Positions 50,060 through 59,414 of a stretch of DNA of 64,000 nt are shown piece by piece (positions within the stretch are counted from its first letter, which is position 1; every line of letters starts with the position of its first letter). Location of the stretch: NCBI RefSeq assembly GCF_965208895.1, contig NZ_OZ242363.1, positions 3,410,001-3,474,000 of the forward strand, read 5' to 3'. A program made the position numbers and the translations under genes. This DNA comes from Poriferisodalis sp965208895 (GTDB lineage: Bacteria; Actinomycetota; Acidimicrobiia; Acidimicrobiales; Poriferisodalaceae). The notes below the pieces were generated by a model that was not told where the DNA came from, did no database searches, and saw only the letters and a program-made list of their open reading frames with translations.

Positions 50060-50225
50060 CGCAGATCCTCGCGAGCATTCCTCGAGAGCGGGCACAGACG
50101 TAACCCAGCCGCGAGCGAGGCCGAAGTAGTGTCTCGCTGCAGACCAGATGGTTCCGAGGTCGCTCAAAGGGTTCGATGATGCAGGCAACTACCGAGAGAC
50201 GCGGGCGATTGGGGAGTTCCGCGAC

Positions 50226-50927
50226 GTGATTGACCTTCAGGGAGTCACCAAGCATTACGAAGTCGGCCCCGTGTTGGTGACGGCGCTTGCCGGCATCGAT
50301 CTGCATGTCGACGCTGGTGAATTCGTGGTGGTGCTCGGCGCGTCCGGCAGCGGCAAGACCACGACGCTCAACATCATCGGGGCGCTGGACACGCCGTCGT
50401 CGGGCAAAGTGACCGTCGGAGGCCGTGATCTCACGTCATCCAGCAGGAGCGAGCTCTTCGCGTTGCGGCGCGAAACCGTCAGCTTCATCTTTCAGAGCTT
50501 CAACCTGTTCCCGGGGCTGACCGCAACCGAGAACGTGGAGTTCGGCATGGATGTCTCGGGCCGCAGCGGCTCCGCGGACCCAGCCGAGATTCTGGATTCG
50601 GTCGGGCTCGGTCATCGGCTTGGCCACTTTCCCCATGAGCTCTCGGGCGGCGAGCAGCAGCGGGTCGCCATCGCCCGGGCGCTTGCCACCGGCAACCCGG
50701 TGCTGCTCGCCGATGAGCCGACTGGCGAGCTGGATTTCAAGACAGGTGCCCAGATTCTCGAACTGCTGGCCGAGCAGGCCAGCCGAGACCGCGCAGTGCT
50801 CGTGGTGACCCACAATCGCGAGATATCCCGGATGGCCGACCGGGTCGTCGAGATGAGCAGTGGGAACATCGTCAGCGACGGACCGCCGGAAGGCGGCAAG
50901 ATGCCGCTGTCCGAATTGCGCTGGTAG
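50226..50927 (+). CDS. ABC transporter ATPase (MacB/LolD type)
   Basis: The protein of about 233 residues from GTG at 50226 (GGGGAG nine bases upstream; an ATG at 50148 is possible) shows Walker A GASGSGKTT (about 38), the Q-loop in IFQSFNLFPG, signature LSGGEQQR (about 139), Walker B VLLADEPTGELD (about 160) and the switch His in VVTHN. It belongs to the MacB/LolD/FtsE group that drives FtsX-like permeases. The permease follows after 9 bp. Confidence 0.88.
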   Translation: MIDLQGVTKHYEVGPVLVTALAGIDLHVDAGEFVVVLGASGSGKTTTLNIIGALDTPSSGKVTVGGRDLTSSSRSELFALRRETVSFIFQSFNLFPGLTATENVEFGMDVSGRSGSADPAEILDSVGLGHRLGHFPHELSGGEQQRVAIARALATGNPVLLADEPTGELDFKTGAQILELLAEQASRDRAVLVVTHNREISRMADRVVEMSSGNIVSDGPPEGGKMPLSELRW

Positions 50928-50936
50928 GTCTCGAAC

Positions 50937-53387
50937 GTGTGGATGTTGCGCCTGCGGTGGACGTTGAGGGACGCCCGCAGGCGATGGCTCCAGATTGTCG
51001 GTATCTCGTTCACCCTCGCCATCGGCATCGGGCTGTTCGCAGGACTTTCCAGCGTCACCGAATGGAGGCTCACCTCCATCGACAAGAGCCTCGAAGTCAC
51101 CAACATGTACGACCTGCGCGCGACGGTCACCGGGGGCACCGAGGTGCCAGCGGGGGCGCTCGCGCGTATTGCGAGCGAGATCGACGGCGTCGCTGAGTAC
51201 AACGAACGCCTCGTTTTCGATACCCAGATCGACGCCGTCGTTGACGGCGAGGAAGTGCTCGTACACGGGCGCGTCGTCGGCATGGAGATGTCCCCGAGCG
51301 GTTCCGTCGTCAACGACGTCTACCTGATTGAGGGCGATGTGCTGCCGACGGCTGGGACACCCACCCCGCAAGCGCTGATCGACCGGAACTTCGCCGCGTT
51401 CTTGGACCTGCCGACGAGTGGCGTTGTAACGGTGGGAGGGGACATCGATGTCAACTACATCGGCCATGCCGTATCGCCTGAGTACTTCCTGATCGTCGAG
51501 GGGAACGGTTCGCTCGGCAAGTCCAATCTCGCCGTGCTGTTCGCACCGCTGGCCACCGCGCAGGACATGTCCGGCAAGGCCGGTTCCGTCAATGACTTGG
51601 TGCTGACGCTCGAACCGGATGTTGAAGCCGAAGTGGTGAGGGCCCAGCTGATCGATGCGGCAGCGTCGCTGGACGGTGCGCTGCTCGATGTCATCGCTAG
51701 GGACGAGACGCCGTCGTACATCGGGTTGACCGGTTCGCCCGAAATCGACCAGGGAATTTACGATGCCATCTCGCTCTTGCTCTTCGCGGGGGCGGCGTTC
51801 GCCGCGTTGAATTTCTCGGCGCGGATGGTCGAAGCGCAACGGCGTGAAATCGGCGCGGCGATGGCAATCGGGGAGACCCCCCGATCAATCACCGTCAGGC
51901 CGCTGCTGATCGGCTTGCAGATCGGGATCCTTGGCATGATCCTGGGCGTCGTCGTCGGTTACGCGATCTCGTTTCAGACAGTGAGCGTGGTCCAGGAGAT
52001 CGTGCGGCTGCCGATCTTCGAGCAACCGTTCCAGGGAGCGATTTACGGCCGAGCCCTCGCGATCGGTTTCGCGGTGCCGATGCTGGCCGTGTTCTGGCCG
52101 GTGTTCCGCGCCGTGCGTGTGCGGCCGGTCGACGCAATCCGGTCGAGCCATCTGGCCTCGCGGGGCGGCAGCCTGGGACCGATCATCAGCCGCATCCCTT
52201 TGCCCGGACGCAGCCTTGAGCGGATGCCGATCCGGAACTTGATGAGGGCGCCCCGCCGGACATTCTTGACGCTGCTGACCTTCACCATGAGCCTGGCGAT
52301 CATGTTCGCCATGCTGGGCATGTCCAGCACATTCACAACCACCTTCGACGAGGGCAACAAGGAGTTGCTCGGCGGCGAGTCCGACCGCTTCTCGGTGCAG
52401 ATGGATTCCTTCTACCCGGTCGATTCACCGCAGGTGCAAGATGTGCTCACCGATCCGACGGTGCAACTCGGCGAGACGGCAATGGTGCTTGGGGCCAATG
52501 TGACCGCCGCCGAAGCCAGCGAAGACGTCGACGACCCGACCCGACTCGATCTCGTAGTTCGCTTTGTGGACTTCGGTAGCAATGTGTGGACCCCCACCGC
52601 AACGCAAGGAACGTTGTCTCGGGGAGCGCAGGGCATCGTGCTGGCTGACAAGGCAGCGAGCGACTTCGGCGTGGAAGTCGGCGACGACGTGATCGTCACC
52701 CACCCGGCGCTGGTCGACGGGGCGTTCACATACGACACGCGCACGTTGCCGGTCACCGCGATACACCCCCATCCGTTGCGGCTCAACGCCTACATGGATC
52801 TCTCGCAGGCATCGACGTGGGGCTTCGGCGGCCTCGCCAACATTGTCACTGGTGTTCCGGCAGACGGCAGCAGCCTCAACGAGGTGAAGCGGTCGCTCTT
52901 CGGCAGCGGCAAGGGCGTGGCACTGGTGCAGGGGCTCGGCGATTCGTTCCGGTCAGTGGAAGACTCCCTCGACCAATCTCAAAGCGTTTTCCTCATCACG
53001 CGGATCTTCGTGATCTTCCTGGTGATGCTGATCGCATTCAATACCGCCAACATCAACGTGGACGAACGGTCTCGCGACCACGCCACGATGTTCGCCTATG
53101 GCGTTCCCGTGCGAAGAGTGATTGCCAACCTGTCGGCAGAAGGGCTGCTGTTGGGCATGGCAGCGGTGGTGCTCGGCGGCTTGTTCGGCTACGCGCTGCT
53201 GCTGTGGATGGCGTTGTTCCTGATGCCGACCGCGATCCCCGAGATCGGCATGATCGTGTCGGTCCGCTGGTGGGAGATGGCCGTGTCGTTCGTCTTGGCC
53301 TTGGCGGCGATCGCGGTGGCGCCGGTGTTCCCCGGTCGCAAGCTGAAGAAGATGTTCATCCCCGGCCAACTGCGGGTGATGGAGTAG
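50937..53387 (+). CDS. FtsX/MacB-like ABC permease
   Basis: The 816-residue protein has an N-terminal helix (IVGISFTLAIGIGLFAGLSS), a large extracytoplasmic domain, then helices (AISLLLFAGAAFAALNFSAR, IGLQIGILGMILGVVVGYAI), a middle helix pair around LTLLTFTMSLAIMFAMLGMS, a second extracytoplasmic domain and final helices (FVIFLVMLIAFNTANINVDE, GLLLGMAAVVLGGLFGYALL). That is the double FtsX-domain plan used to export or extract lipids, lipoproteins or peptides from the membrane. Its substrate is unknown. Confidence 0.87.
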   Translation: MWMLRLRWTLRDARRRWLQIVGISFTLAIGIGLFAGLSSVTEWRLTSIDKSLEVTNMYDLRATVTGGTEVPAGALARIASEIDGVAEYNERLVFDTQIDAVVDGEEVLVHGRVVGMEMSPSGSVVNDVYLIEGDVLPTAGTPTPQALIDRNFAAFLDLPTSGVVTVGGDIDVNYIGHAVSPEYFLIVEGNGSLGKSNLAVLFAPLATAQDMSGKAGSVNDLVLTLEPDVEAEVVRAQLIDAAASLDGALLDVIARDETPSYIGLTGSPEIDQGIYDAISLLLFAGAAFAALNFSARMVEAQRREIGAAMAIGETPRSITVRPLLIGLQIGILGMILGVVVGYAISFQTVSVVQEIVRLPIFEQPFQGAIYGRALAIGFAVPMLAVFWPVFRAVRVRPVDAIRSSHLASRGGSLGPIISRIPLPGRSLERMPIRNLMRAPRRTFLTLLTFTMSLAIMFAMLGMSSTFTTTFDEGNKELLGGESDRFSVQMDSFYPVDSPQVQDVLTDPTVQLGETAMVLGANVTAAEASEDVDDPTRLDLVVRFVDFGSNVWTPTATQGTLSRGAQGIVLADKAASDFGVEVGDDVIVTHPALVDGAFTYDTRTLPVTAIHPHPLRLNAYMDLSQASTWGFGGLANIVTGVPADGSSLNEVKRSLFGSGKGVALVQGLGDSFRSVEDSLDQSQSVFLITRIFVIFLVMLIAFNTANINVDERSRDHATMFAYGVPVRRVIANLSAEGLLLGMAAVVLGGLFGYALLLWMALFLMPTAIPEIGMIVSVRWWEMAVSFVLALAAIAVAPVFPGRKLKKMFIPGQLRVME

Positions 53388-53408
53388 GCCCGAGCCGCTG
53401 CTGCGAAC

Positions 53409-54404
53409 TCAATCAGCGGTGCCGCTCAGGCTTGGGCCTGCGGGAGGCGTGCAGATCCACGGCTCTCTTGGCAGTGCCACAGGATCGAAGGCCTCCGCGA
53501 CGGCCGGCAAGTCGGCTGCTGAGGACACGGGTTCGAGTTCGAGGCTTGACAGCAGCAGGTTGAGAACCTCGATCGGAGTCTCGCCAAGCGCTAGCCGGTC
53601 GGTCAGCGTCACCGCGCCGTCGCGCTTGGCGAGGCGGCGACCTTGCGGGCCGAGCACCAGGGGGACGTGGGCATATGTGGGCGGTTCGACGCCGAGCAGC
53701 CGCGCGAGGTGCACCTGGCGGGGAGTGGATTGCAGCAGATCATCGCCTCGCACGACCTCGGTAACGCCTTGGGCAGCATCGTCGACGACAACAGCGAGGT
53801 TGTAGGCGGGGGTGCCGTCGGCGCGCTGGAGCACGAAATCGTCGACGACGCTGGTGTAGCTGCCGATCTGGCGGTCGGTGACGGTCAACTCGGCGTGTTC
53901 CCGGCGCGTGCTTGCGCCATCTGGTCCGCCGGCCTCGGTTGTGTCGACGCGCAAGCGCAAGGCGGGCGGGCGGCCGTCGCGGCGACGCCGTTCTCGATCA
54001 CCGTGCGCAAGACGCCGGCAGGTTCCGGGGTAGGCGCCTTCGGGCGACGGTCCATGGGGAGCTGCCGCCGCTTCGGCAATCTCACGACGTGAGCAGTAGC
54101 ACTCGTAGGTGAGCTCGCGTCGGCGCAGGTCTGCGATGGCGTCGCGGTACAGGTTCGCGCGGTCGCTCTGGCGGATTGGCTCGCCGTCCCAATCGAGCCC
54201 CAATGCCGCCATGTCGCGCAGCTGGGAGTCGTAGAACTGGGGTCGCACGGCACCGTCGAGGTCTTCGAAGCGCCACAGGAATCGTCCGCTTGCAGAGCGG
54301 GCGAACAGCCATGCCAGCAGTGCGGTGCGCAGGTTCCCCAAGTGCAGATCGCCGGTCGGGCTCGGGGCCCAGCGACCGACAGTGGAACCCTCTCGCTGCG
54401 GCAC
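53409..54404 (-). CDS. gluQ: Glutamyl-Q tRNA(Asp) synthetase
   Basis: The protein of about 331 residues resembles the catalytic core of glutamyl-tRNA synthetase without the anticodon-binding domain: GRWAPSPTGDLHLGNLRTAL (HIGH-type motif), DLDGAVRPQ, the zinc-site cysteines YECYCSRREI and GTCRRL, and the KMSKS-like GRRLAKRDGAV. GluQRS attaches glutamate to the queuosine of tRNA(Asp). The GTG at 54404 is preferred; a GTG at 54437 would put the start inside the dispersed repeat. Confidence 0.87.
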   Translation of the reverse strand: MPQREGSTVGRWAPSPTGDLHLGNLRTALLAWLFARSASGRFLWRFEDLDGAVRPQFYDSQLRDMAALGLDWDGEPIRQSDRANLYRDAIADLRRRELTYECYCSRREIAEAAAAPHGPSPEGAYPGTCRRLAHGDRERRRRDGRPPALRLRVDTTEAGGPDGASTRREHAELTVTDRQIGSYTSVVDDFVLQRADGTPAYNLAVVVDDAAQGVTEVVRGDDLLQSTPRQVHLARLLGVEPPTYAHVPLVLGPQGRRLAKRDGAVTLTDRLALGETPIEVLNLLLSSLELEPVSSAADLPAVAEAFDPVALPREPWICTPPAGPSLSGTAD

Positions 54405-54412
54405 TCGTTCGT

Positions 54413-54478
54413 TCCCGCTCTTGTTCGCTGCGCTCACGGGCCGCTCGGGCCACGGCTTCGCCTATCGGCTCAGCCTCT
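54413..54478. repeat. Dispersed ~65-bp repeat, copy 2
   Basis: It matches 40679-40747. It fills the gap between gluQ and the nitroreductase gene (both minus strand), just upstream of the gluQ start. Confidence 0.85.
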
Positions 54479-54482
54479 GTGC

Positions 54483-55694
54483 TCAAACGCTGCTTTCTGC
54501 GAGCGTCTTGATGCCCTCGACGCAGCGCGCCATGTTTGCCATGTGCTCGCTCTGGCGACGGGACAGGATGCGAGGCTCCTTGTCGGGCATCGCCTCGATG
54601 GCTGCGCTGAGGCCCGAGGGCCCGGGGCCGATGCGCACGGTGTGACGCAGCCGGCAGCGCTGGCCATGCAGCACGTCGATTTCGTAGCGCCACCGGGCAC
54701 CGGCGACGTCTTCGGTCTCGCCGGTTGCCCAGCCGAACAGCACGCCGGGCTCGTACTCGGTGACGGTGAGATCGATGTTCCATTCGCCGATGGCTGGATG
54801 CTGGTTGTGGCCGATGAACTTGGCGCCGACGGCCGGACCGTCGTAGCCGGGGGCCCACTCGGCACGCACGAACTCCTCGGAGAAATCGGCGCCCGCGTTG
54901 ATGTCGCTCACGATCTCCCACACGCGTTCGGCGGGCGCGTCGATGTCGACCTCCACGGTGGCGCCTGGACCCTCGCCGAGCGTGCGGGCGGCTGTTTCGT
55001 CGCCCCGTGCCTCCCAGGTGCGCCCCCAGTTGTCCACGTAGGCAATCTCGTTGGCGCGCCGCCGCGGCACCGCGCCGAACTCGGTGCCCGTCGCATACGC
55101 CAGCGGCAGCAGCGCGACCGGCGTGACACCTTCAGGGATGCCGAGTGTGTCGCGCAGTTCGGCTTCCTTGTTGAGAATTGCTGTGGTCCACGCGGTGGCG
55201 AGGCCCCGGGCGCGAGCAGCGAGGCAGAAGCTCCACGCTGACTGCAGGACCGAGTCGAACAGGCCCGGTTTGCCGCTGTTGTCGTGGACGCCCCACACGC
55301 AGGGGATGACGATGACCGGCACCTCGGCAAGGTGTTCCGCGAGGTGGAACGCCGACTTCATCACCTGTTCCATCGGATGGCCCGTGCCCGCAGTGGCGTC
55401 TCGGCCGCGCTGCATGAAGCTGCCGACGATCGAGTTGTACATGTCGCCGATGGCCTGCCGTTGGGCGGGGTCGCGGATCAGCAGCCAGCGCCGGCTGGCC
55501 TGGTTGCCGCCTCCGGGCCCCTGCTCGGCGACGTCGATGCAGTCGAGCACGACGTCATGGGGCACCTCGCGTTCGAGGTCCAGCCGCAGCCGCACCGAAC
55601 GCGTGGTGGACAGCACGCCGTCCACTGAAGCCAGGTCGACCCCGGCGGTGTCGTAACGGGCGGGGACGTGGGGGTTCAGTTGCGGTGTCGGCAT
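54483..55694 (-). CDS. Nitroreductase fused to a SRPBCC domain
   Basis: The 403-residue protein has an N-terminal FMN nitroreductase domain (DGVLSTTRSVRLRLDLEREV, GPGGGNQASRRWLLIRDPAQ, WSFCLAARARGLATAW, PLAYATGTEFGAVPRR) and, from about residue 245, a polyketide-cyclase-like SRPBCC domain (VEVDIDAPAERVWEIVSDIN, GAKFIGHNQHPAIGEWNIDL). SRPBCC folds bind hydrophobic ligands, so the fusion may present a ligand to the flavin site. I know no characterised member. The ATG at 55694 is chosen. Confidence 0.82.
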   Translation of the reverse strand: MPTPQLNPHVPARYDTAGVDLASVDGVLSTTRSVRLRLDLEREVPHDVVLDCIDVAEQGPGGGNQASRRWLLIRDPAQRQAIGDMYNSIVGSFMQRGRDATAGTGHPMEQVMKSAFHLAEHLAEVPVIVIPCVWGVHDNSGKPGLFDSVLQSAWSFCLAARARGLATAWTTAILNKEAELRDTLGIPEGVTPVALLPLAYATGTEFGAVPRRRANEIAYVDNWGRTWEARGDETAARTLGEGPGATVEVDIDAPAERVWEIVSDINAGADFSEEFVRAEWAPGYDGPAVGAKFIGHNQHPAIGEWNIDLTVTEYEPGVLFGWATGETEDVAGARWRYEIDVLHGQRCRLRHTVRIGPGPSGLSAAIEAMPDKEPRILSRRQSEHMANMARCVEGIKTLAESSV

Positions 55695-55819
55695 GTCCGC
55701 CAGTATTGCCGCCCCGCTCACTAGTTTCGCCTGCCGTGACGAAATTCTCGTCCGCCGGCGCCTTGCGGGCGTTCACCGACGCTCTCGCGCCGCGACGTCG
55801 CAGCTGAGTCACGACGCCC

Positions 55820-57463
55820 TTGCACGCACCGACCCGCCCAGACGTTCGCGGACCCACCGCAGGGTCGTCGACGCTTCGACCCGCCAAGATCGGAGCTGTG
55901 CTGGCGCTCGTCGTGGCCGCCTTCGCGTGCGCCTGCATCCCCAGTCGTTGGCAGACCCAAGACGGCCCCGAGCCGGTAGCAGGAGTCTCAGTCGACACCG
56001 CCAGCGCCGCCGAGACGACGGAATCGGAGGCGGCGGACTCTTCCGCATCGGACGAGCCTGCCGTGACGGTGCGCGACTGCTCGCCGCGGGCCGCGCCCGA
56101 CGACCTCGTGATCGACATCGACGCCGCCGTGCTCGCGAGCGTCCGGATTTCGAGCGCGCTCTACGGCTGCGCCGACGAGGTCGGACTGGCGTTCGCCGAC
56201 GATTCCGAGGCCATCCGCACGCTGGCCGCACGCGGGGTTCGCGGCCCCCTGCTGCTGGTCGAGTCGTGGACGGCGCCCGAACCGATGACCGAGCTGCGGC
56301 GCCTGGCCCCGGAGCGGATCGTGGCAGCTGGCTTCAACCGCCAACGCATCAGGCAACGTCTCGCCGGTCTCGGTCTCGCCGGTGCCGAAGTCGAGTGGGT
56401 GCCCGTCAATCCGACCGCGGTGCTACCGCCCCAGGACACCCCCCCTCAGCGTGTGTGGATCTTCGGCAGCGCCGAGCAGGCTGCGGTGCTCGATGCCGTC
56501 GTGAGACAGATCGACGCGGCCGCGGTGAGCGTGGCGGTGGGTGACGACTTGCGAGCCATGCCAGCGGAGGAGCGAGGGATGCTCCGCGACGCTGCGCACG
56601 TGGAGATGCATGCGGATTTCGGCCCGGATGCAGCGTGGCAACTCGAAGTCGTCCGTCGGGGTGACGAGGTGCCTGGCGGTGGCCTGCTCATGTACGAGCC
56701 GGGCCGCGCCCGCCGTCTGGTTGCCATGTACGGCCACCCATCGACGTCGCAGCTTGGTGTGCTGGGGGAGCAGGACCCATCGCAGGGGGTAGCGCGCTTG
56801 GCGTCCATCGCGCAGGGCTACGAGGCTGACGGTTCCGAGGTGGTGCTCGCGTTCGAGATCATCGCCACCGTCGCCTCAGCCAGGGCCGGCCGAGACGGCG
56901 ACTACTCCAATGAGACTGCCCTCGACGACATCAGGCCGTGGATCGAGGAGGCTGCGGCCAACGACATGTACGTCGTGCTGGACTTGCAGTCGGGACGGAC
57001 CGATTTCCTCACGCAGGCCAAGCTGTATGCGGAGTTCCTACGGCTGCCCCATGTCGGGTTGGCGATCGACCCCGAGTGGCGACTGCGGCCCGACCAGGTG
57101 CATCTGCGCCAGGTCGGCACGGTCGACGCCGCCGAGATCAATCAGGTCGTGCGGTGGCTGGCCGGGCTCGTACGCGAGGAGGCGCTGCCCCAGAAGCTGC
57201 TGATCCTGCACCAGTTCCGCTTTTCGATGATCACCAACCGTGATCTGGTCGAGACCCCCGCGGAGCTGGCCGTGCTGGTCCACATGGACGGGCAAGGCCC
57301 GATCGCCACCAAATACAGCACATGGGCGGCGTTGACCGGCGAGCCGGACGCCCATCGCTTCTATTGGGGCTGGAAGAACTTCTACGACGAAGATTTTCCG
57401 ACTCCGACAGCGGAACAGGTGCTGGCCCTGACCCCGTCGCCGCTGTTCGTCTCGTACCAGTAG
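55820..57463 (+). CDS. Putative lipoprotein of unknown function
   Basis: The 547-residue frame (TTG start; uncertain) has a hydrophobic signal ending in a possible lipobox (LALVVAAFACAC), an Ala/Glu/Ser-rich linker, a region with VIDIDAAVLASVRISSALYG and LLVESWTAPEPMTELRRLAP reminiscent of cell-wall-binding repeats, and a C-terminal barrel-like part (VVLAFEIIATVASARAGRDG, DMYVVLDLQSGRTDFLTQAK, GLAIDPEWRLRPDQVH, KLLILHQFRFSMI). The C-terminal part looks like a glycoside-hydrolase-type TIM barrel, but I cannot assign catalytic residues. Confidence 0.7.
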   Translation: MHAPTRPDVRGPTAGSSTLRPAKIGAVLALVVAAFACACIPSRWQTQDGPEPVAGVSVDTASAAETTESEAADSSASDEPAVTVRDCSPRAAPDDLVIDIDAAVLASVRISSALYGCADEVGLAFADDSEAIRTLAARGVRGPLLLVESWTAPEPMTELRRLAPERIVAAGFNRQRIRQRLAGLGLAGAEVEWVPVNPTAVLPPQDTPPQRVWIFGSAEQAAVLDAVVRQIDAAAVSVAVGDDLRAMPAEERGMLRDAAHVEMHADFGPDAAWQLEVVRRGDEVPGGGLLMYEPGRARRLVAMYGHPSTSQLGVLGEQDPSQGVARLASIAQGYEADGSEVVLAFEIIATVASARAGRDGDYSNETALDDIRPWIEEAAANDMYVVLDLQSGRTDFLTQAKLYAEFLRLPHVGLAIDPEWRLRPDQVHLRQVGTVDAAEINQVVRWLAGLVREEALPQKLLILHQFRFSMITNRDLVETPAELAVLVHMDGQGPIATKYSTWAALTGEPDAHRFYWGWKNFYDEDFPTPTAEQVLALTPSPLFVSYQ

Positions 57464-57547
57464 GACGTCGGCCGGGTTCGACGGTCTCAGCCTTCGTGGC
57501 GCGCAGCGGCATGCACGCTGCGCTGAGAGGACCCGACGAACGCGTCG

Positions 57548-57553
57548 TACCCT
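57548..57553 (+). promoter_or_regulatory. Leaderless-type -10 box for the aminotransferase
   Basis: TACCCT, seven bases, then GTG at 57561. Confidence 0.55.
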
Positions 57554-57560
57554 CTGGCTC

Positions 57561-58721
57561 GTGGCACGGCTGCCGTACCTGAACTCGCGTTTGCAGGGCT
57601 ATCAGTCGACGATTTTCGCGGAGATGTCGGCGCTGGCGGTGCGGACCGGCGCCATCAACCTGGGACAGGGCTTCCCCGACACCGACGGGCCGACCGAAGT
57701 GCTCGAAGCGGCGGTCGCAGCGATCCGCAGCGCCACTGCGAACCAGTACCCGCCGGGCATCGGCATTGGTGAGCTGCGCCATGCGGTGGCCCGGCATCAG
57801 AAGCGCTTCTGGGGCATGGACGTCGACCCCGACAGCGAGGTGCTCATCACGGCCGGTGCGAGCGAGGCGCTGGCGGCGAGCATCCTGGCGTTGACCGAGG
57901 TGGGTGACGACGTGCTCACCTTCGAGCCCTGGTACGACCTGTACGGCGCCGTGATCTCCATGGCCGGAGCAGTGCGCAAGGTGGTGACCTTGCGACCGCC
58001 CGATTACGGATTCGACCCTGACGAGCTGGCGGCGGCAGTGACGCCGCGCACCCGGCTGCTGGTGCTCAACAGCCCGCACAACCCGACCGGCAAGGTATTC
58101 GCCCGGGCGGAGCTCGAGGCCATTGCGGAAGTGGCCATCGAGCGGGACCTCATCGTGGTCACCGACGAGGTATATGAGCACCTGGTATTCGACGGTGAGC
58201 ACATCCCCATCGCGACGCTGCCGGGCATGGCTGACCGCACGGTCACCATCTCGAGCGGCGGCAAGACCTTCGCCGTGACCGGCTGGAAGATCGGCTGGGT
58301 GTGCGCACGACCAGAGCTGGTGGCGGCGGTGCGCACGGCCAAGCAATGGCTGACCTACGTCAGCGGCGGTCCGTTCCAGCACGCGATCGCGGCCGGGCTG
58401 GACCTCGGCGACGACTACTTCACAACTCAGGCCGAGGACCTGCGCGCCAAGCGGGATCGGCTGTCGGCGGGACTGCGATCGACCGGCCTGGAAGTCTTCG
58501 AGCCGTCGGGGACCTATTTCATCACCGCCGACATCCGCTCGATCGGCCACGACGACGGCATCGAATTCTGCTGGAACTTGCCTGAGCGGATCGGCGTGGC
58601 CGCAGTGCCCAACGTGGTCATGTACGACAACGTCGATGAGGGCCGCTACCTCGTCCGCTTTGCCTTCTGCAAGCAGCACGACGTCCTCGACGCAGCCATA
58701 GACCGCCTCGGTTCGCTCTGA
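57561..58721 (+). CDS. PLP-dependent class I/II aminotransferase
   Basis: The 386-residue protein has the fold type I features: NLGQGFPDTDGP, NQYPPGIGIGELRHAV, ITAGASEALAASILAL, LLVLNSPHNPTGKVFAR, VVTDEVYEHLVFDG, and the PLP lysine in SSGGKTFAVTGWKIGW (about residue 235). It is closest in pattern to N-succinyldiaminopimelate and kynurenine/methionine aminotransferases; the substrate is open. It starts at GTG and is probably leaderless. Confidence 0.87.
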   Translation: MARLPYLNSRLQGYQSTIFAEMSALAVRTGAINLGQGFPDTDGPTEVLEAAVAAIRSATANQYPPGIGIGELRHAVARHQKRFWGMDVDPDSEVLITAGASEALAASILALTEVGDDVLTFEPWYDLYGAVISMAGAVRKVVTLRPPDYGFDPDELAAAVTPRTRLLVLNSPHNPTGKVFARAELEAIAEVAIERDLIVVTDEVYEHLVFDGEHIPIATLPGMADRTVTISSGGKTFAVTGWKIGWVCARPELVAAVRTAKQWLTYVSGGPFQHAIAAGLDLGDDYFTTQAEDLRAKRDRLSAGLRSTGLEVFEPSGTYFITADIRSIGHDDGIEFCWNLPERIGVAAVPNVVMYDNVDEGRYLVRFAFCKQHDVLDAAIDRLGSL

Positions 58722-58818
58722 CGGATCTGCGCGCTGGGTGTCCGCGTGGGGCACTGCACGCCAGCCGTGACCATGTCGAGTCTCGGCGAACGGACAATCG
58801 CTGCATGGCTCAGAGCTG

Positions 58819-59100
58819 TCAGGAAGGTTCGGCAGGTGTGTCGTAGCGCTGTTGGGCTTCTGCTTCCGGCAGGCCAAGCAACTCGCCGATGCGCTGCCAC
58901 GAGACGCCGTCAACGCGAGCTGCTGTCACCTTGGCGTGAATCAGCTCGCCTGGGCTCTTGGGGTCGTTTGCGGCGCAGCGGAGCCACCAGTCGGAGATTG
59001 GGTGGCGGATGGCCTGATCGAAGTCGAAATTCTCACACCGTCGACCGACTTCGTCCCAGTCGCCGCGTTCTATGAGTTCGTCAATGGTTGGCTCGGTCAT
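58819..59100 (-). CDS. Small antitoxin-like protein
   Basis: The 93-residue protein (MTEPTIDELIERGDWDEVGR onward) ends in a sigma-factor-like helix-turn-helix stretch (ARVDGVSWQRIGELLGLPEA). Its ATG overlaps the stop of the gene before it as ATGA, the coupling usual for toxin-antitoxin pairs. I do not recognise the family by name; the DNA-binding end suggests it could repress the operon. Confidence 0.55.
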   Translation of the reverse strand: MTEPTIDELIERGDWDEVGRRCENFDFDQAIRHPISDWWLRCAANDPKSPGELIHAKVTAARVDGVSWQRIGELLGLPEAEAQQRYDTPAEPS

Positions 59101-59339
59101 GGTGCGCCGTTCCATTTGCGCCGCATGAACCTCGGGCGTGCCGGCATGGCGTGGAAGATCTCGGGCGTCGATCCGCGAAAGCGAACAGTGAGTTCCAATG
59201 GTCGCCCTGAGCGGTCTCCGCCGACGATCATGACCATGTCGTCGGACTCGTATGCGTCGAATGCATTTCGATAGGCGTGGAGGATGTCGTCGTCGCTGAC
59301 GCCGTGCTTGCGCGCGCTGGGCCGAATGAAGGGATCCAC
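59097..59339 (-). CDS. Small toxin-like protein
   Basis: The 80-residue protein (GTG start, AGGGTGAG upstream) contains SARKHGVSDDDILHAYRNAF, VMIVGGDRSGRPLELTVRF and FHAMPARPRFMR. The size and the ending HAMPAR..F are those of a group of small RelE/BrnT-like proteins commonly paired with a downstream antitoxin. It is first in a two-gene operon. An AT-rich stretch lies upstream (59415-59460). Assignment as a toxin is inference. Confidence 0.55.
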   Translation of the reverse strand: MDPFIRPSARKHGVSDDDILHAYRNAFDAYESDDMVMIVGGDRSGRPLELTVRFRGSTPEIFHAMPARPRFMRRKWNGAP

Positions 59340-59414
59340 CTCACCCTACCGGGAGGTTGGTGCCCGCTCTGCCAGTCGCCAGCGGGTCTTCGTGGACGTG
59401 AACACCCGTGGTTT

